NCBI RefSeq assembly: GCF_029953285.1 | Contig: NZ_JASAOI010000010.1 | Location: 1 to 64,000, forward strand | Source of the DNA: Yinghuangia seranimata | GTDB taxonomy: Bacteria; Actinomycetota; Actinomycetes; Streptomycetales; Streptomycetaceae | Reading direction: 5' to 3' | DNA: 64,000 bases | The notes under the pieces: generated by a model | Database searches by the model: none | The model's input: the letters and a program-made list of their open reading frames with translations, nothing else | Told to the model about the DNA's origin: nothing | Program-made: the position numbers and the translations under genes | Shown here: piece by piece, positions 26,449-37,657 of the stretch | How the letters are laid out: each line of letters starts with the position of its first letter | Position numbering within the stretch: position 1 is the first letter of the stretch

Positions 26449-27141
26449 TCAGTGGGTCCCGTCGAGCAGCCCCAGCTCGTGCGCGAGCACCGCGGCCTGC
26501 GCGCGACTGCGCACGCCGAGCTTCGGCAGGATGCGGCTGACGTGGGTCTTCGTGGTCGCCCCCGCCATGTCCAGGCGTGCCGAGATCTCCGCGTTGGACA
26601 TGCCCTGGCCCAGGCAGACCAGCACCTCGCGCTCGCGCGGCGTCAGCGTGTCGACGAGACCGGCCCGGGGGTCGGGCGCCTGGTCCGGCGCGTGCCCGGA
26701 GGAGGCGAACGCGGCGATGAGCCGACGGGTGACGGCCGGGGCGATCATGCCCTCGCCCCGCGCGACGAGCCGCACCGCGTCGACGAGAGCGGCCGCGTCG
26801 GAGTCCTTGAGCAGGAACCCCGACGCACCGGCCCGCAGCGCGCCGAAGACGTACTCGTCGAGGTCGAAGGTGGTGAGGACGAGAACGTCGGCCAGGCCTT
26901 CGGAGACGACCACGCGTGTGGCGGCGACGCCGTCCATCCGGGGCATCTGGACGTCCATGAGGACGACGTCGGGGCGGAGCACACGGGCGAGCCGAACAGC
27001 CTCCTCCCCGTCAGCGGCCTCCCCGACGACCGAGACCCCCGACGCGGCCCCGAGGATCATGACCAGCCCGGCCCGGACCGCGCCCTGGTCCTCGGCGACG
27101 ACGACGCGGATGGGGGTGGGGGTGGCGGACGTCTCGGTCAC
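26449..27141 (-). CDS. NarL/LuxR-type response regulator
   Basis: A 230-aa response regulator. The receiver domain starts IRVVVAEDQGAVRAGLVMIL, with the phospho-acceptor Asp in VVLMDVQMPRMDG (about residue 60) and the conserved Thr/Lys in VLTTFDLDEYV and FLLKDS. The C-terminal HTH has LTPREREVLVCLGQGMSNAE and a KTHVSRILPKLGVRSRAQAA helix. It is paired with the sensor kinase upstream on the same strand, but an unusual 665-bp repeat-rich gap separates them. The target genes are unknown. Confidence 0.93.
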   Translation of the reverse strand: MTETSATPTPIRVVVAEDQGAVRAGLVMILGAASGVSVVGEAADGEEAVRLARVLRPDVVLMDVQMPRMDGVAATRVVVSEGLADVLVLTTFDLDEYVFGALRAGASGFLLKDSDAAALVDAVRLVARGEGMIAPAVTRRLIAAFASSGHAPDQAPDPRAGLVDTLTPREREVLVCLGQGMSNAEISARLDMAGATTKTHVSRILPKLGVRSRAQAAVLAHELGLLDGTH

Positions 27142-27273
27142 GCGGGCTCCTGAGCGGGGGTGGAGGGGGGACGGGGGGCGACGGCGTCACGGGCGTGACG
27201 GCGTGACGGGCCCGACGGGCGCGACGGGCGCGATGACGTGGCGGTCCTCACGGGCGTGACCGCGTGACCGCGT

Positions 27274-27361
27274 GACGGGGCGACGGGGCGACGGGGCGAC
27301 GGGGCGACGGGGCGACGGGGCGACGGGGCGACGGGGCGACGGGGCGACGGGGCGACGGGGC
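27274..27361. repeat. (GACGGGGC) x11 octanucleotide tandem repeat
   Basis: Eleven uninterrupted copies of an 8-bp unit lie between the response regulator and the kinase remnant. The perfect copies imply recent slippage and possible length variation between strains. The unit length is not a multiple of 3 and the tract is non-coding. Confidence 0.9.
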
Positions 27362-27399
27362 GAGACTCCCACGCGGTGCGGCGACGAGGGGCCGGTCAG

Positions 27400-27690
27400 G
27401 CCCGGGCGGAGGCCTCGGCCTTGGGCGGTTCGGGCGCGGGCTCCGGCGGCGCAGCGACGCACGTAAGGACAAGGCCGATGACGGCAACCGCGAGGGGCCA
27501 TCGGGCGCTGGGGCGTCATGCGCTTCTCCCGAGCACACCTCGGGCGGTCCGCCACGACATCCAGCGGGAGTTCGGCTCGGACGCGCCACAGTCCGTGGGC
27601 TCGGTCAGCGCCGTCGGTGTCATGGGTGCCGTCGGCCCAGGCGCCCTCGAAGCGGGTGCCGAGCAGCGCCGCATGCTGGGGCGTCATGCG
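27400..27690 (-). pseudogene. Tandem duplicate of the sensor kinase 3' end
   Basis: Minus-strand reading includes GADRAHGLWRVRAELPLDVV against the kinase's RADRAHGLWRVRADLPLDVP, preceded by ALLGTRFEGAWADG against ALLGGHFEAAPADG. A second shared segment past the stop reads VTGLVLTRAAPPPKPAPEP (near 27,750) against VIGLVLTCVAAPPEPAPEP (near 27,450). So about 290 bp spanning the gene end and its flank was duplicated in direct orientation and has diverged. There is no start codon with ribosome site. Confidence 0.7.
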
Positions 27691-27806
27691 TCCTCCACGC
27701 ACGCCTCGGCCTCGGCGGGTTCGGGCGCGGGCTTCGGCGGCGGAGCGGCGCGCGTGAGGACGAGGCCGGTGACGGCGGTCGCGAACGGCTGTCAGACGCC
27801 TGGCCG

Positions 27807-29411
27807 TCACGCGTCCCCCCGCGCACGCCTCGGGCGGTCCGCCGGGACGTCCAGTGGGAGGTCGGCGCGGACACGCCAGAGCCCGTGGGCCCGGTCAGCG
27901 CGGTCGGTGCCGTCGGTGCCGTGGGCGCCGTCGGCCCTGTGGGCACCGTCGGCGGGGGCGGCCTCGAAGTGGCCGCCGAGCAGCGCCGCGCGCTCGCGCA
28001 TGCCGACCAGGCCCGCACCCGCGCCCGGGGCGCGGGGGTTCGGTTCTGCCTTGTACGGGCTCTCGACCGTGACCGCCAGACAGCGGGCCGCTCCTTCGGT
28101 CACGGTCAGGGTCACCGTCACCACGCCCGGTGCGGCGTGCTTGAGGGCGTTGGTCACCGACTCCTGAGCGATCCGGTACGCCGCCAGCTCTACCGGGGCC
28201 GGGAGCGGGGTCGGGTCGCCGCCGTTCGTCCGGCGCTCGTCTCGGAGTTCGAAGCACAGGCCGCTCGCCTCGCCACTGCGTGAGGCGCGGGCGACCAGCG
28301 CGTCCAGCGAGTCCAGGCGCGGTACGGCGGCGGAGACCTCGGTGTCGGCGAGGGGGTAGTCGAAGGGGTCGGTGGGGTGGGGCGAGGCCTGGTCGGGGGC
28401 GGTGGGGCGACGGGTGGTGGGTGTCGCGTGGCTGTGGCTGTGGCTGTGGCTGTGGCTGTGGCTGGTGCCGTAGCCGGTCCCGTCGCCGGTGCCGGTTCCG
28501 TCGGCGTTGCCGGTGCCTGCGGTCGGGGCGGCCGGGTCCCCCGGCGCCGTGCGTTGTCCGTTGGAGCCCGCGGGCGCGGCGCGGTTCGGAGTTCGGGTCG
28601 TGCCGCCCGCCCCCGTGTCGCCGTCAGCGGTCTGCGGCCAGGTCCCGTCGAGGGCCTCTCCCCCGCCGCCGGCGCGCAACAGCCCGATCAGCCTTCGCAT
28701 TTCGGCGAGGCCCTGCACGCTGCTCTCGCGGATCACCGCCAGGGAGCGCGCGGTCGCCTCGGGGTCGCCCGCGGCCACCGAGATCGCGGCCGTCGAGTGG
28801 ATCGCGATCGCCGACAGGTGGTTGGCGACCACGTCGTGCAGTTCGCGGGCCATCCGCGCGCGTTCCTGTTCGACGGCGCGGCGCCGGTCCATCTCGGCGA
28901 GCAGCGCGGTCTGTTCGGCCCGCAGGCGTTCGGCGGCGGCCGCGTCGCGGTGGGTGCGGATCAGCCAGCCCGTCCCCGCCGGCGCGACCGCGACCAGCCC
29001 GGCGAACACCCCCAGCAGCAGCGCCTCCGGCCTGCGCAGCGCGCCGACCGCGACGACCGTCACGACCACGGTGAACGTCACGGCGGCCGGCGTGACCTGC
29101 CGGGCCCAACGCTGCGGCGCGTAGAGCGCCGACGCGTACACGAGGTCGGTGAACATGACGATGGTGGCGAGGTTGCCGCCCGTCACCTGGTCCCCGGCCA
29201 GCGCGACGAAGCCCACGACCAGGGCGGCACGCGGCGCGGTGCGCCGGAACAGCTCGGTCGCCGCCATGACGACGAGCGGCACCAGCGGCAGCACCCGCGG
29301 GATCGCGTCGTAGTACGCGTTCTGGAGCCCGAACCACCACAGCACGAACCCGCCGACGAGCCCGCCCACGGCGATCGCGATGTCGTGGGGGTGCGGACGC
29401 TCCAATGCCAT
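27807..29411 (-). CDS. NarL-family sensor histidine kinase with His-rich insert
   Basis: A 534-aa membrane histidine kinase. The first 150 residues hold four or five membrane helices. The HisKA_3 dimerisation helix is RMARELHDVVANHLSAIAIH (phospho-His about residue 190). The ATPase domain has AYRIAQESVTNALKHAAPG (N box, about 415) and AGLVGMRERAALLGG (G box, about 465-480). Between them is an unusually long low-complexity insert (about 245-360) with an (SH)6 run encoded by (TGGCTG)6 on the plus strand. The C-terminus ends in degenerate ADGAHGTDGTDR-type repeats. Its 3' end is duplicated downstream. ATG 29,411 was chosen because membrane helices start there. Confidence 0.9.
   Translation of the reverse strand: MALERPHPHDIAIAVGGLVGGFVLWWFGLQNAYYDAIPRVLPLVPLVVMAATELFRRTAPRAALVVGFVALAGDQVTGGNLATIVMFTDLVYASALYAPQRWARQVTPAAVTFTVVVTVVAVGALRRPEALLLGVFAGLVAVAPAGTGWLIRTHRDAAAAERLRAEQTALLAEMDRRRAVEQERARMARELHDVVANHLSAIAIHSTAAISVAAGDPEATARSLAVIRESSVQGLAEMRRLIGLLRAGGGGEALDGTWPQTADGDTGAGGTTRTPNRAAPAGSNGQRTAPGDPAAPTAGTGNADGTGTGDGTGYGTSHSHSHSHSHSHATPTTRRPTAPDQASPHPTDPFDYPLADTEVSAAVPRLDSLDALVARASRSGEASGLCFELRDERRTNGGDPTPLPAPVELAAYRIAQESVTNALKHAAPGVVTVTLTVTEGAARCLAVTVESPYKAEPNPRAPGAGAGLVGMRERAALLGGHFEAAPADGAHRADGAHGTDGTDRADRAHGLWRVRADLPLDVPADRPRRARGDA
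28429..28464. repeat. (TGGCTG) x6 hexanucleotide repeat inside the kinase gene
   Basis: Six perfect copies encode (Ser-His)6 on the minus strand inside the linker between dimerisation and ATPase domains. The 6-bp unit keeps frame on expansion, so the His-rich tract can vary in length without breaking the kinase. Confidence 0.85.
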
Positions 29412-30138
29412 GGCTCCATCCGACCATGCCCGACTACGCCGCTCCGTCGTCTGCGGGGTGTGTCCCGGGCGGCCAGGCGTACATCGAACGATGCAGCCGC
29501 CGGTCGTCGGCGCCGACGACGCGCGGGCGGGGGCGCGTCGGGAAGCCTGGAGGCACGGTCGCCGAACCGGTGCCACAGCCGGTCGTTCCCCCTCGTCCGA
29601 GGAGTCCCCATGTTGCTCGCGTTGGTCGTCGCCTGTGAGATCGGCTTCTGGCTGATCCTCGGCGCCGGCCTGGTCGCCCGCTACCTGCTGCGGTGGCGGC
29701 GTACCAGCACCGTGCTGCTGGTGTCCGTGCCGCTCGTCGACGTCGTGCTGCTCGCAGCCACGATCGTCGACCTGCGCCGCGGCGCCACCGCCGACTGGAC
29801 CCACGGGCTGGCCGCCGCCTACATCGGCTTCTCGGTCGCGTACGGCCACTACCTGGTGCGCTGGGCGGACTCCTGGTTCCTCCACCGTTTCGCGGACGGC
29901 CCGAGGCCGCCGAAGCCGCCCAAGTACGGCACGGCCCGGGCCGTCCACGAGTGGAAGATCGCCGCCCGGACCGCCCTGTCCTGCGCGATCGCGCTCGTGC
30001 TGCTCCAGGCGGCGATCTGGATGGTCGGCGACGCCACGCGCACCAAGGCACTTCATTGGGCCCAGGTGCGCATGCTCTGGATCGCGGGCATCAACGCCCT
30101 GGTGGCGCTGACCTACACCCTGTGGCCCAAGCGGCCCG

Positions 30139-31776
<1,638 letters not shown>

Positions 31777-31859
31777 GACGAGGAGCCCTTTCGATCGGAT
31801 CGGGGAGGCTGCGGGATGCGGCGCGGGCGGCGCGGTTCGGGCCGGCGGGGCTTGCGGCC

Positions 31860-31931
31860 GGGTCGGCGGCCGGGTCGGCGGTCGGGTCGGCGGTCGGGTC
31901 GGCGGTCGGGTCGGCGGTCGGGTCGGCGGTC
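31860..31931. repeat. 12-bp tandem repeat between putA and pruA
   Basis: Six copies of GGGTCGGCGGYC occupy 31,860-31,931; a degenerate seventh copy covers the putA stop codon at 31,935-31,937. The tract lies entirely in the leader between the two proline genes. The 12-bp unit preserves reading frame but no coding role is evident; it may be neutral slippage. Confidence 0.85.
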
Positions 31932-31934
31932 GGG

Positions 31935-32864
31935 TCAGCGCGACGGCAGGAAGGAGCGCAGGAAGAACGCGACGTTCGCGGGGCGCTCGGCCAGGCGGCG
32001 GGTGAAGTAGCCGTACCAGTCGGTGCCGAACGGCACGTACACGCGCACGCGCTCGCCCTCCTCGACGAGCCGCTGCTGCTCGGCCGCGCGGATGCCGTAC
32101 AGCATCTGGAACTCGTACGAGCCCGGCACGCGGTCGTTGACGAGCGCCAGCTCGCGGGTGATGGCGATCAGGCGCGGGTCGTGCGTCGCGACCATCGGGT
32201 GGCCGTCGCCCGCCATGAGGATCTTGAGGCAGCGCACGTACGCCAGGTCCACCTCCCGCCGGTCCTGGTACGCGACCGAAGCCGGCTCGCGGTACGCGCC
32301 CTTGACCAGGCGCACGCGCGAACCCTCCACGGCGAGTCTGCGGCAGTCGTCCTCGGTGCGGAACAGGTACGACTGGAGGACCGCGCCCGTGCCGGGGTGC
32401 TCGGCGCGGAGCTTGTCCAGGATGTCCAGCGTCGAGTCGACGGTGGTGTGGTCCTCCATGTCCAGCGTGACCGTCGTGCCGACGCGGGAGGCGGCCTCGG
32501 CGACCGGACGGACGTTCTCCAGCGCGAGCGCGTGGCCGTCGGCGCCGAGGCCCTGGCCGAACGCCGACAGCTTGACCGACACCTCGACCCGCGACCCGAG
32601 CCCCAGCTCCTCGGCGGCCGCCAGCAGCGCCAGGTACGCGTCGCGGTTGGCCTCGGCCTGGGCGGGCTCGGTGATGTCCTCGCCGAGGTGGTCGATCGTG
32701 ACGTCGAGGCCGGCCTCGGTCAGGGCGCTGACCGCGGCCATCGCCTCGGACAGTTCCTCGCCCGCCACGAAGCGGTCGACGACGGGACGGGTCACGGGCG
32801 CCGTCGCGACGAAGTCGCGCAGACGGTCGCTCCGCGATGCGGTGAGCAGCATGCGGCCGAGCAC
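31935..32864 (-). CDS. putA: Proline dehydrogenase
   Basis: A FAD-dependent proline dehydrogenase (309 aa, stand-alone PRODH as in Gram-positive bacteria) that makes P5C. Conserved blocks: DVTIDHLGEDITEPAQAEAN, VEVSVKLSAFGQGL, TTVTLDMEDHTTVDSTLDIL, VLQSYLFRTEDDCRRL, the substrate-loop VRLVKGAYREP, PMVATHDPRLIAI and YEFQMLYGIR with the arginine-rich end VYVPFGTDWYGYFTRRLAER. GTG 32,864 has GGAGGA 5-7 bp upstream. It is divergent from the PucR-type regulator with 419 bp between them and is likely controlled by it. The stop sits at the edge of a tandem repeat. Confidence 0.95.
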   Translation of the reverse strand: MLGRMLLTASRSDRLRDFVATAPVTRPVVDRFVAGEELSEAMAAVSALTEAGLDVTIDHLGEDITEPAQAEANRDAYLALLAAAEELGLGSRVEVSVKLSAFGQGLGADGHALALENVRPVAEAASRVGTTVTLDMEDHTTVDSTLDILDKLRAEHPGTGAVLQSYLFRTEDDCRRLAVEGSRVRLVKGAYREPASVAYQDRREVDLAYVRCLKILMAGDGHPMVATHDPRLIAITRELALVNDRVPGSYEFQMLYGIRAAEQQRLVEEGERVRVYVPFGTDWYGYFTRRLAERPANVAFFLRSFLPSR

Positions 32865-33283
32865 GGTGGTCCTCCGGAGGGGCGGGGCACGGGCGATATG
32901 CCGGTGCGAGGCGACGGTAGATCGCGGCGTGGCGGGGGCGACATGGACCGCAGTCGCGTTCCCGGGGTCGCATCTTGTACACATGTATGAACGGGGTCGG
33001 CGGGTCGGGACGGGGTCCGGGCGGAGGTCGGAGCGGAGGCGGGAAGGGCCTGGAGAAGGGCCTGGGGAAGGGCCTGGGGACGAGCCGGGGAGCGGCCTCG
33101 GGAACCGCGATGGAACGACCCTGCCTACAACCTGACGGCGCCGGCCCGACGGCACCGACCTGACAGCACCGACCCGACGACAACGACCCGGACCGGACCG
33201 GACCGCAACGCCCCGGCCGCACCTTCCGAACCGTCTGAACCTTCTGCACCGTCCGAACGACCGCGAGACCCGAACGGAGCCCG
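32865..33283. other. 419-bp divergent control region between putA and the PucR-type gene
   Basis: It contains a TACA-CA-TGTA inverted repeat near 32,978-32,987, three imperfect 12-bp direct repeats of GAAGGGCCTGGG-like sequence (about 33,041-33,077), and a stretch of CCGACCCGAC-like simple sequence (33,130-33,210). Promoters and operator(s) for proline-inducible control should lie here; none can be assigned firmly. Confidence 0.5.
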
Positions 33284-34450
33284 ATGGCAGCGCCGCGCGA
33301 CTACCAGCGCCTCGTCGAGGAGGTCGCCGCGCTGCTCGGCGCCCCGGCCACGCTCGAGGACCGCGACTTCGGCCTGGTCGCGTTCTGCGCGCACGAGGGC
33401 GACGCGGCGGACGCCGACGACGTCCGGGCCAGGTCGATCCTCAGCCGTACCTCGTCGCCGCAGGTCAAGGCCTGGTTCGAGAGCTTCGGGATCAGCCGCG
33501 CCGCCGAGCCCGTGCGGATCCCGGCGGACCCGGCGACCGGGGTCCGGGCCCGGCTGTGCCTGCCGGCCCGGCACCGGGGCGTGACGTACGGGTACATGTG
33601 GCTCCTCGACCCGGGGGTGCCCGACGCCGAGCCGTGGGCCGCCGACGACCTGGCCGCGGCGTTCGCGCTGGCCGGACGCGCGGGCGACCTGCTCGCGGAG
33701 GAGGCGCACGCCGGGGCGGAACTGGGCGAACGCCTGCGCGACCTGCTGGCCGGTGCCGACGAGGCCCGCGCCGTCGCCGCACTGGAGGCTGCGGGGGCAC
33801 GGGTCGGCGTCGGCGGCTACGCGGTCGTGGTGGTGCGGGACGCGGCCCAGCACGTACCGGATCCGCTGGCGGTGCACGCGCTGCCGTACGTGGTGGCGGC
33901 GTACGCCGACGCCGACGCGGCCGCCCACCCCGTCGGCGAGCTGGTGGCGTTGGTCCGCTCGCCCCGCCCGGCGGCCGACACGGCGCGGCGGATCGCGAAG
34001 GGCCGCCGGGCAGCGCGTGGTGGAGTGTCCGCGACGGTGGCCGAACTGCGGGGCGCGTCCCCGTTGTTGGGCCAGGCCCGCGCGGCGGCCCGGGCCGCGG
34101 CGGCGTTCCCCGAACGGGCCCCGGTCTCGACCTGGACCGACCTGGGCCCGTACCGCATGCTGGCCCGCCTCGCCGAAGCCCCGGGCGGCGCGGCCCCCGA
34201 CCCGGCGGTGGCTGTGCTGCTCACCCCCCAACACGCGGAACTGGCCCGCACCGCCGAGATCTACCTCGACCAGGCCGCGCATGCGACGAAGGCCGCGGAG
34301 CTGCTGGCGATCCACCGGCAGACGCTGTACTACCGCCTGTCGAGGGTCGAGGAACTGACCGGCCTGGACCTGTCGAACGGCGAGCACAGGCTGTTGGTGC
34401 ACATGGCCTTGAAGGCCGCCCGCCTGGCGGGGACGGACGGGTCGATCTGA
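33284..34450 (+). CDS. PucR-family transcriptional regulator, probable proline-utilisation activator
   Basis: A 388-aa PucR/CdaR-type regulator. The N-terminal ~140 residues form a GAF-like sensor region (MAAPRDYQRLVEEVAALLGA; ATGVRARLCLPARHRGVTYG). The C-terminal helix-turn-helix reads TAEIYLDQAAHATKAAELLA, then the recognition helix IHRQTLYYRLSRVEELTGLD. Proteins of this organisation next to pruA/putA act as proline-responsive activators (PutR) in actinobacteria; that role here is inferred from divergence with putA. A 9-bp hairpin follows the stop. Confidence 0.88.
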   Translation: MAAPRDYQRLVEEVAALLGAPATLEDRDFGLVAFCAHEGDAADADDVRARSILSRTSSPQVKAWFESFGISRAAEPVRIPADPATGVRARLCLPARHRGVTYGYMWLLDPGVPDAEPWAADDLAAAFALAGRAGDLLAEEAHAGAELGERLRDLLAGADEARAVAALEAAGARVGVGGYAVVVVRDAAQHVPDPLAVHALPYVVAAYADADAAAHPVGELVALVRSPRPAADTARRIAKGRRAARGGVSATVAELRGASPLLGQARAAARAAAAFPERAPVSTWTDLGPYRMLARLAEAPGGAAPDPAVAVLLTPQHAELARTAEIYLDQAAHATKAAELLAIHRQTLYYRLSRVEELTGLDLSNGEHRLLVHMALKAARLAGTDGSI

Positions 34451-34456
34451 CCGACG

Positions 34457-34479
34457 GGCCCGCTCTCGACGAGCGGGCC
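34457..34479 (+). terminator. Terminator-like hairpin after the PucR-type gene
   Basis: GGCCCGCTC (34,457-34,465) pairs perfectly with GAGCGGGCC (34,471-34,479) around TCGAC, starting 6 bp after the stop codon. No U-tract follows. Confidence 0.65.
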
Positions 34480-34924
34480 TCGCGTGCGGAGTCGTTCGAC
34501 CGTCGGGCGGGGACGACGAAGAACGCCGGTCGGATCCGCCCCGGCCCGAAGGCCCGCCGCTGACCGCGCATATGCGCGGCACCGCACCGCGCGTCCGGCC
34601 CCCACACGACCGCGCTCCCCCGCCGACCCCGTCCCTCGCGTGCGTCGGCGGGCTCAGCCCCGTCAGCCCCAGGCGGAGCGGGGCCCACGTCGGCTCCCGC
34701 CTCGACCGACGTGCTCCGGTTCGTTGCCGTCAGACGGTTGGATCCGCCCCGTCCGGAGGCCGACCGACAGCCGCGCTTGCGTTCGGCGCGCCGCAACCGG
34801 CGCCCACCGGGCTGCTGTCCCCTCGGCTCACGTGCTTGCCTGCGTCGGCCGCCCCGATCCTGCGGTTCGTCCGGCCGTCCTCGTCAGAGCGCCCGCCCCG
34901 GCAGGGAGGCCTGTCTTGGGCCGA

Positions 34925-34930
34925 TACGAT
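34925..34930 (+). promoter_or_regulatory. Candidate -10 element for a leaderless ABC-F transcript
   Basis: TACGAT ends 9 bp before ATG 34,940 and no Shine-Dalgarno lies between. This spacing places the transcription start at or next to the A of ATG, the usual signature of actinobacterial leaderless genes. No good -35 box is seen. Confidence 0.5.
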
Positions 34931-34939
34931 TTCCTTCCT

Positions 34940-36577
<1,638 letters not shown>

Positions 36578-36591
36578 AGGACCCGCACCCC

Positions 36592-37023
36592 ATGAAGCGC
36601 CGCAAGGCCAAGAAGCTGTCCAATCGCCTCGTGCTGGCCGTGCAGTACGCCGACCTGCAGGCCGCCAGGCGCCTCCTGCGGGCGGGGGCCGACGCCGACC
36701 GCCCGGACTCGCACGGGACGACGCCGTTGTACGCGGCGTCGGTGCACGGCGATGCGGAGATCACCGACGTACTGCTCGCCGCGGGCGCCGACCCGAACCG
36801 CGAGAGCGGGCACGGCGACGAGGGCCTCCCGTTGTGTGCTGCCGCCTGTTGGGGGCACGACGACGCGGTCCGGGCCCTGCTGGCCGGTGGCGCCGACCCG
36901 AACCGGCGGGAGGACGGCGGGGCGGGTATGGCGCCTATCGACTGGACGACGCAGGAGGGGCTGGACTCGACGACGGAACTGCTGCGGGGGGCGGGGGCGT
37001 TCCGGCCTTTGCAGCTGATCTGA
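36592..37023 (+). CDS. Ankyrin-repeat protein
   Basis: A 143-aa protein consisting of a basic start (MKRRKAKKLSNRLVLAVQYA) and about three to four ankyrin repeats: DLQAARRLLRAGADADRPDS, HGTTPLYAASVHGDAEITDV with LLAAGADPNRESG, and LPLCAAACWGHDDAVRALLA with GGADPNRRED. AAGGA lies before ATG 36,592 and only 14 bp separate it from the ABC-F stop, so it is likely co-transcribed. It is a protein-interaction module; the partner is unknown. Confidence 0.85.
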   Translation: MKRRKAKKLSNRLVLAVQYADLQAARRLLRAGADADRPDSHGTTPLYAASVHGDAEITDVLLAAGADPNRESGHGDEGLPLCAAACWGHDDAVRALLAGGADPNRREDGGAGMAPIDWTTQEGLDSTTELLRGAGAFRPLQLI

Positions 37024-37100
37024 CGGGGTTTTGGCTGCACCGGTCCTGAGCGGCGTTTTGGCTGCACCGTTCCTGACCTGGTTCGTTTTCGGCGGCCTGA

Positions 37101-37251
37101 CGCCCCTCCCGCTTTTTGATTTTCGCTTGGACGGCCCGCGCGTCAAGGCGCGGTGGACCTTTGGTGGACAGTTGGCCTGTCCCGGGGTTCGGGAGGCGCC
37201 TTGACCCGCGGGCCGTCCGCGCTGACTACCTCGCACCTGGCGGGAGGGGCG
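37101..37251 (+). repeat. MITE-like palindromic element, copy B
   Basis: Perfect 12-bp terminal inverted repeats: CGCCCCTCCCGC at 37,101-37,112 and its complement at 37,240-37,251. The inner repeat GTCAAGGCGC (37,142-37,151) pairs with GCGCCTTGAC (37,196-37,205). The outer motif TGCACCGTTCCTGAC lies just left and GCGGGGTGTG just right, as in copy C. It sits downstream of the ankyrin gene between convergent genes. Confidence 0.8.
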
Positions 37252-37284
37252 CGGGGTGTGGTGGCTCTTGGGTTTTATTGGTCT

Positions 37285-37475
37285 GCCGGGCTGCGGTGTT
37301 GCTTCGTTTTGCGGTGCTGCTTCACCGCTCCTGGCGCTGCGCCGCCGGGCTGCGGTGTTGCTTCGTTTTGCGGTGCTGCTTCACCGCTCCTGGCGCTGCG
37401 CTGCCGGGCTGCGGTGTTGCTTAGTTTTGCGGTGCTGCTTCACCGCTCCTGGCGCTGCGCCGCCGGGCTGCGGTT
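37285..37475. repeat. 59-bp tandem repeat (minisatellite), about 3.2 copies
   Basis: Units begin GCCGGGCTGCGGTGTTGCTT at 37,285, 37,344 and 37,403, with a partial unit at 37,462. The three complete units differ at only a few positions. Each contains a small hairpin, GCGGTG-CTGCTT-CACCGC. The length is not a multiple of 3 and all forward frames differ, so it is non-coding. Confidence 0.9.
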
Positions 37476-37657
37476 TCGCTTGGGGTTCCAGGCGGGTTTT
37501 GTTGCTCGGGTTCGTTGCGCTGCCGGGCTTCGTTCCAGCGTGGGGCCGCGCCTGGTTGAGTCGGCCGGGGGCACGGCCTCGCCCCCCCATCACTTTGCCG
37601 TCACGTATGCGAATCACCAGAACTCCCTCATTGGGGGGTGTCCGCGTCACACTTGCG

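Larger units (their letters stand above)
27142..27806. other. 665-bp repeat-rich gap between sensor kinase and response regulator
   Basis: No functional gene is supported. It contains (GACGGGGC)x11 at 27,274-27,361 and then, at about 27,400-27,690, a diverged direct duplicate of about 27,690-27,998, the 3' end of the sensor kinase and its flank. In cognate pairs of this family kinase and regulator usually overlap or nearly touch, so this gap is abnormal and probably grew by tandem duplication. Confidence 0.7.
34451..34939. other. 489-bp intergenic region before the ABC-F gene
   Basis: It has the hairpin just after the regulator stop, then GC-rich sequence without a convincing gene. Two weakly similar segments around GGATCCGCCCCG (34,533 and 34,741) hint at an old duplication. 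A -10-like TACGAT (34,925-34,930) lies 9 bp before the ABC-F ATG. Confidence 0.5.
37024..37657. other. 634-bp convergent intergenic region with a palindromic element and a minisatellite
   Basis: It contains palindromic element copy B (37,101-37,251) and a 59-bp tandem repeat (37,285-37,475). Two near copies of GGCTGCACCGKTCCTGA lie at about 37,033 and 37,060. It is more T-rich than the neighbours (many TTTTGC motifs on the plus strand). No gene is supported. Confidence 0.75.

Noticed and set aside
27187-27810. A 207-codon minus-strand gene between kinase and regulator
   Set aside because: Its sequence is a frame-shifted copy of the kinase tail plus the octamer repeat, with no start signal.
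37285-37475. Possible CRISPR array from regularly spaced repeats
   Set aside because: The whole 59-bp unit is repeated, with no unique spacers, no conserved direct-repeat/spacer structure and no cas genes.
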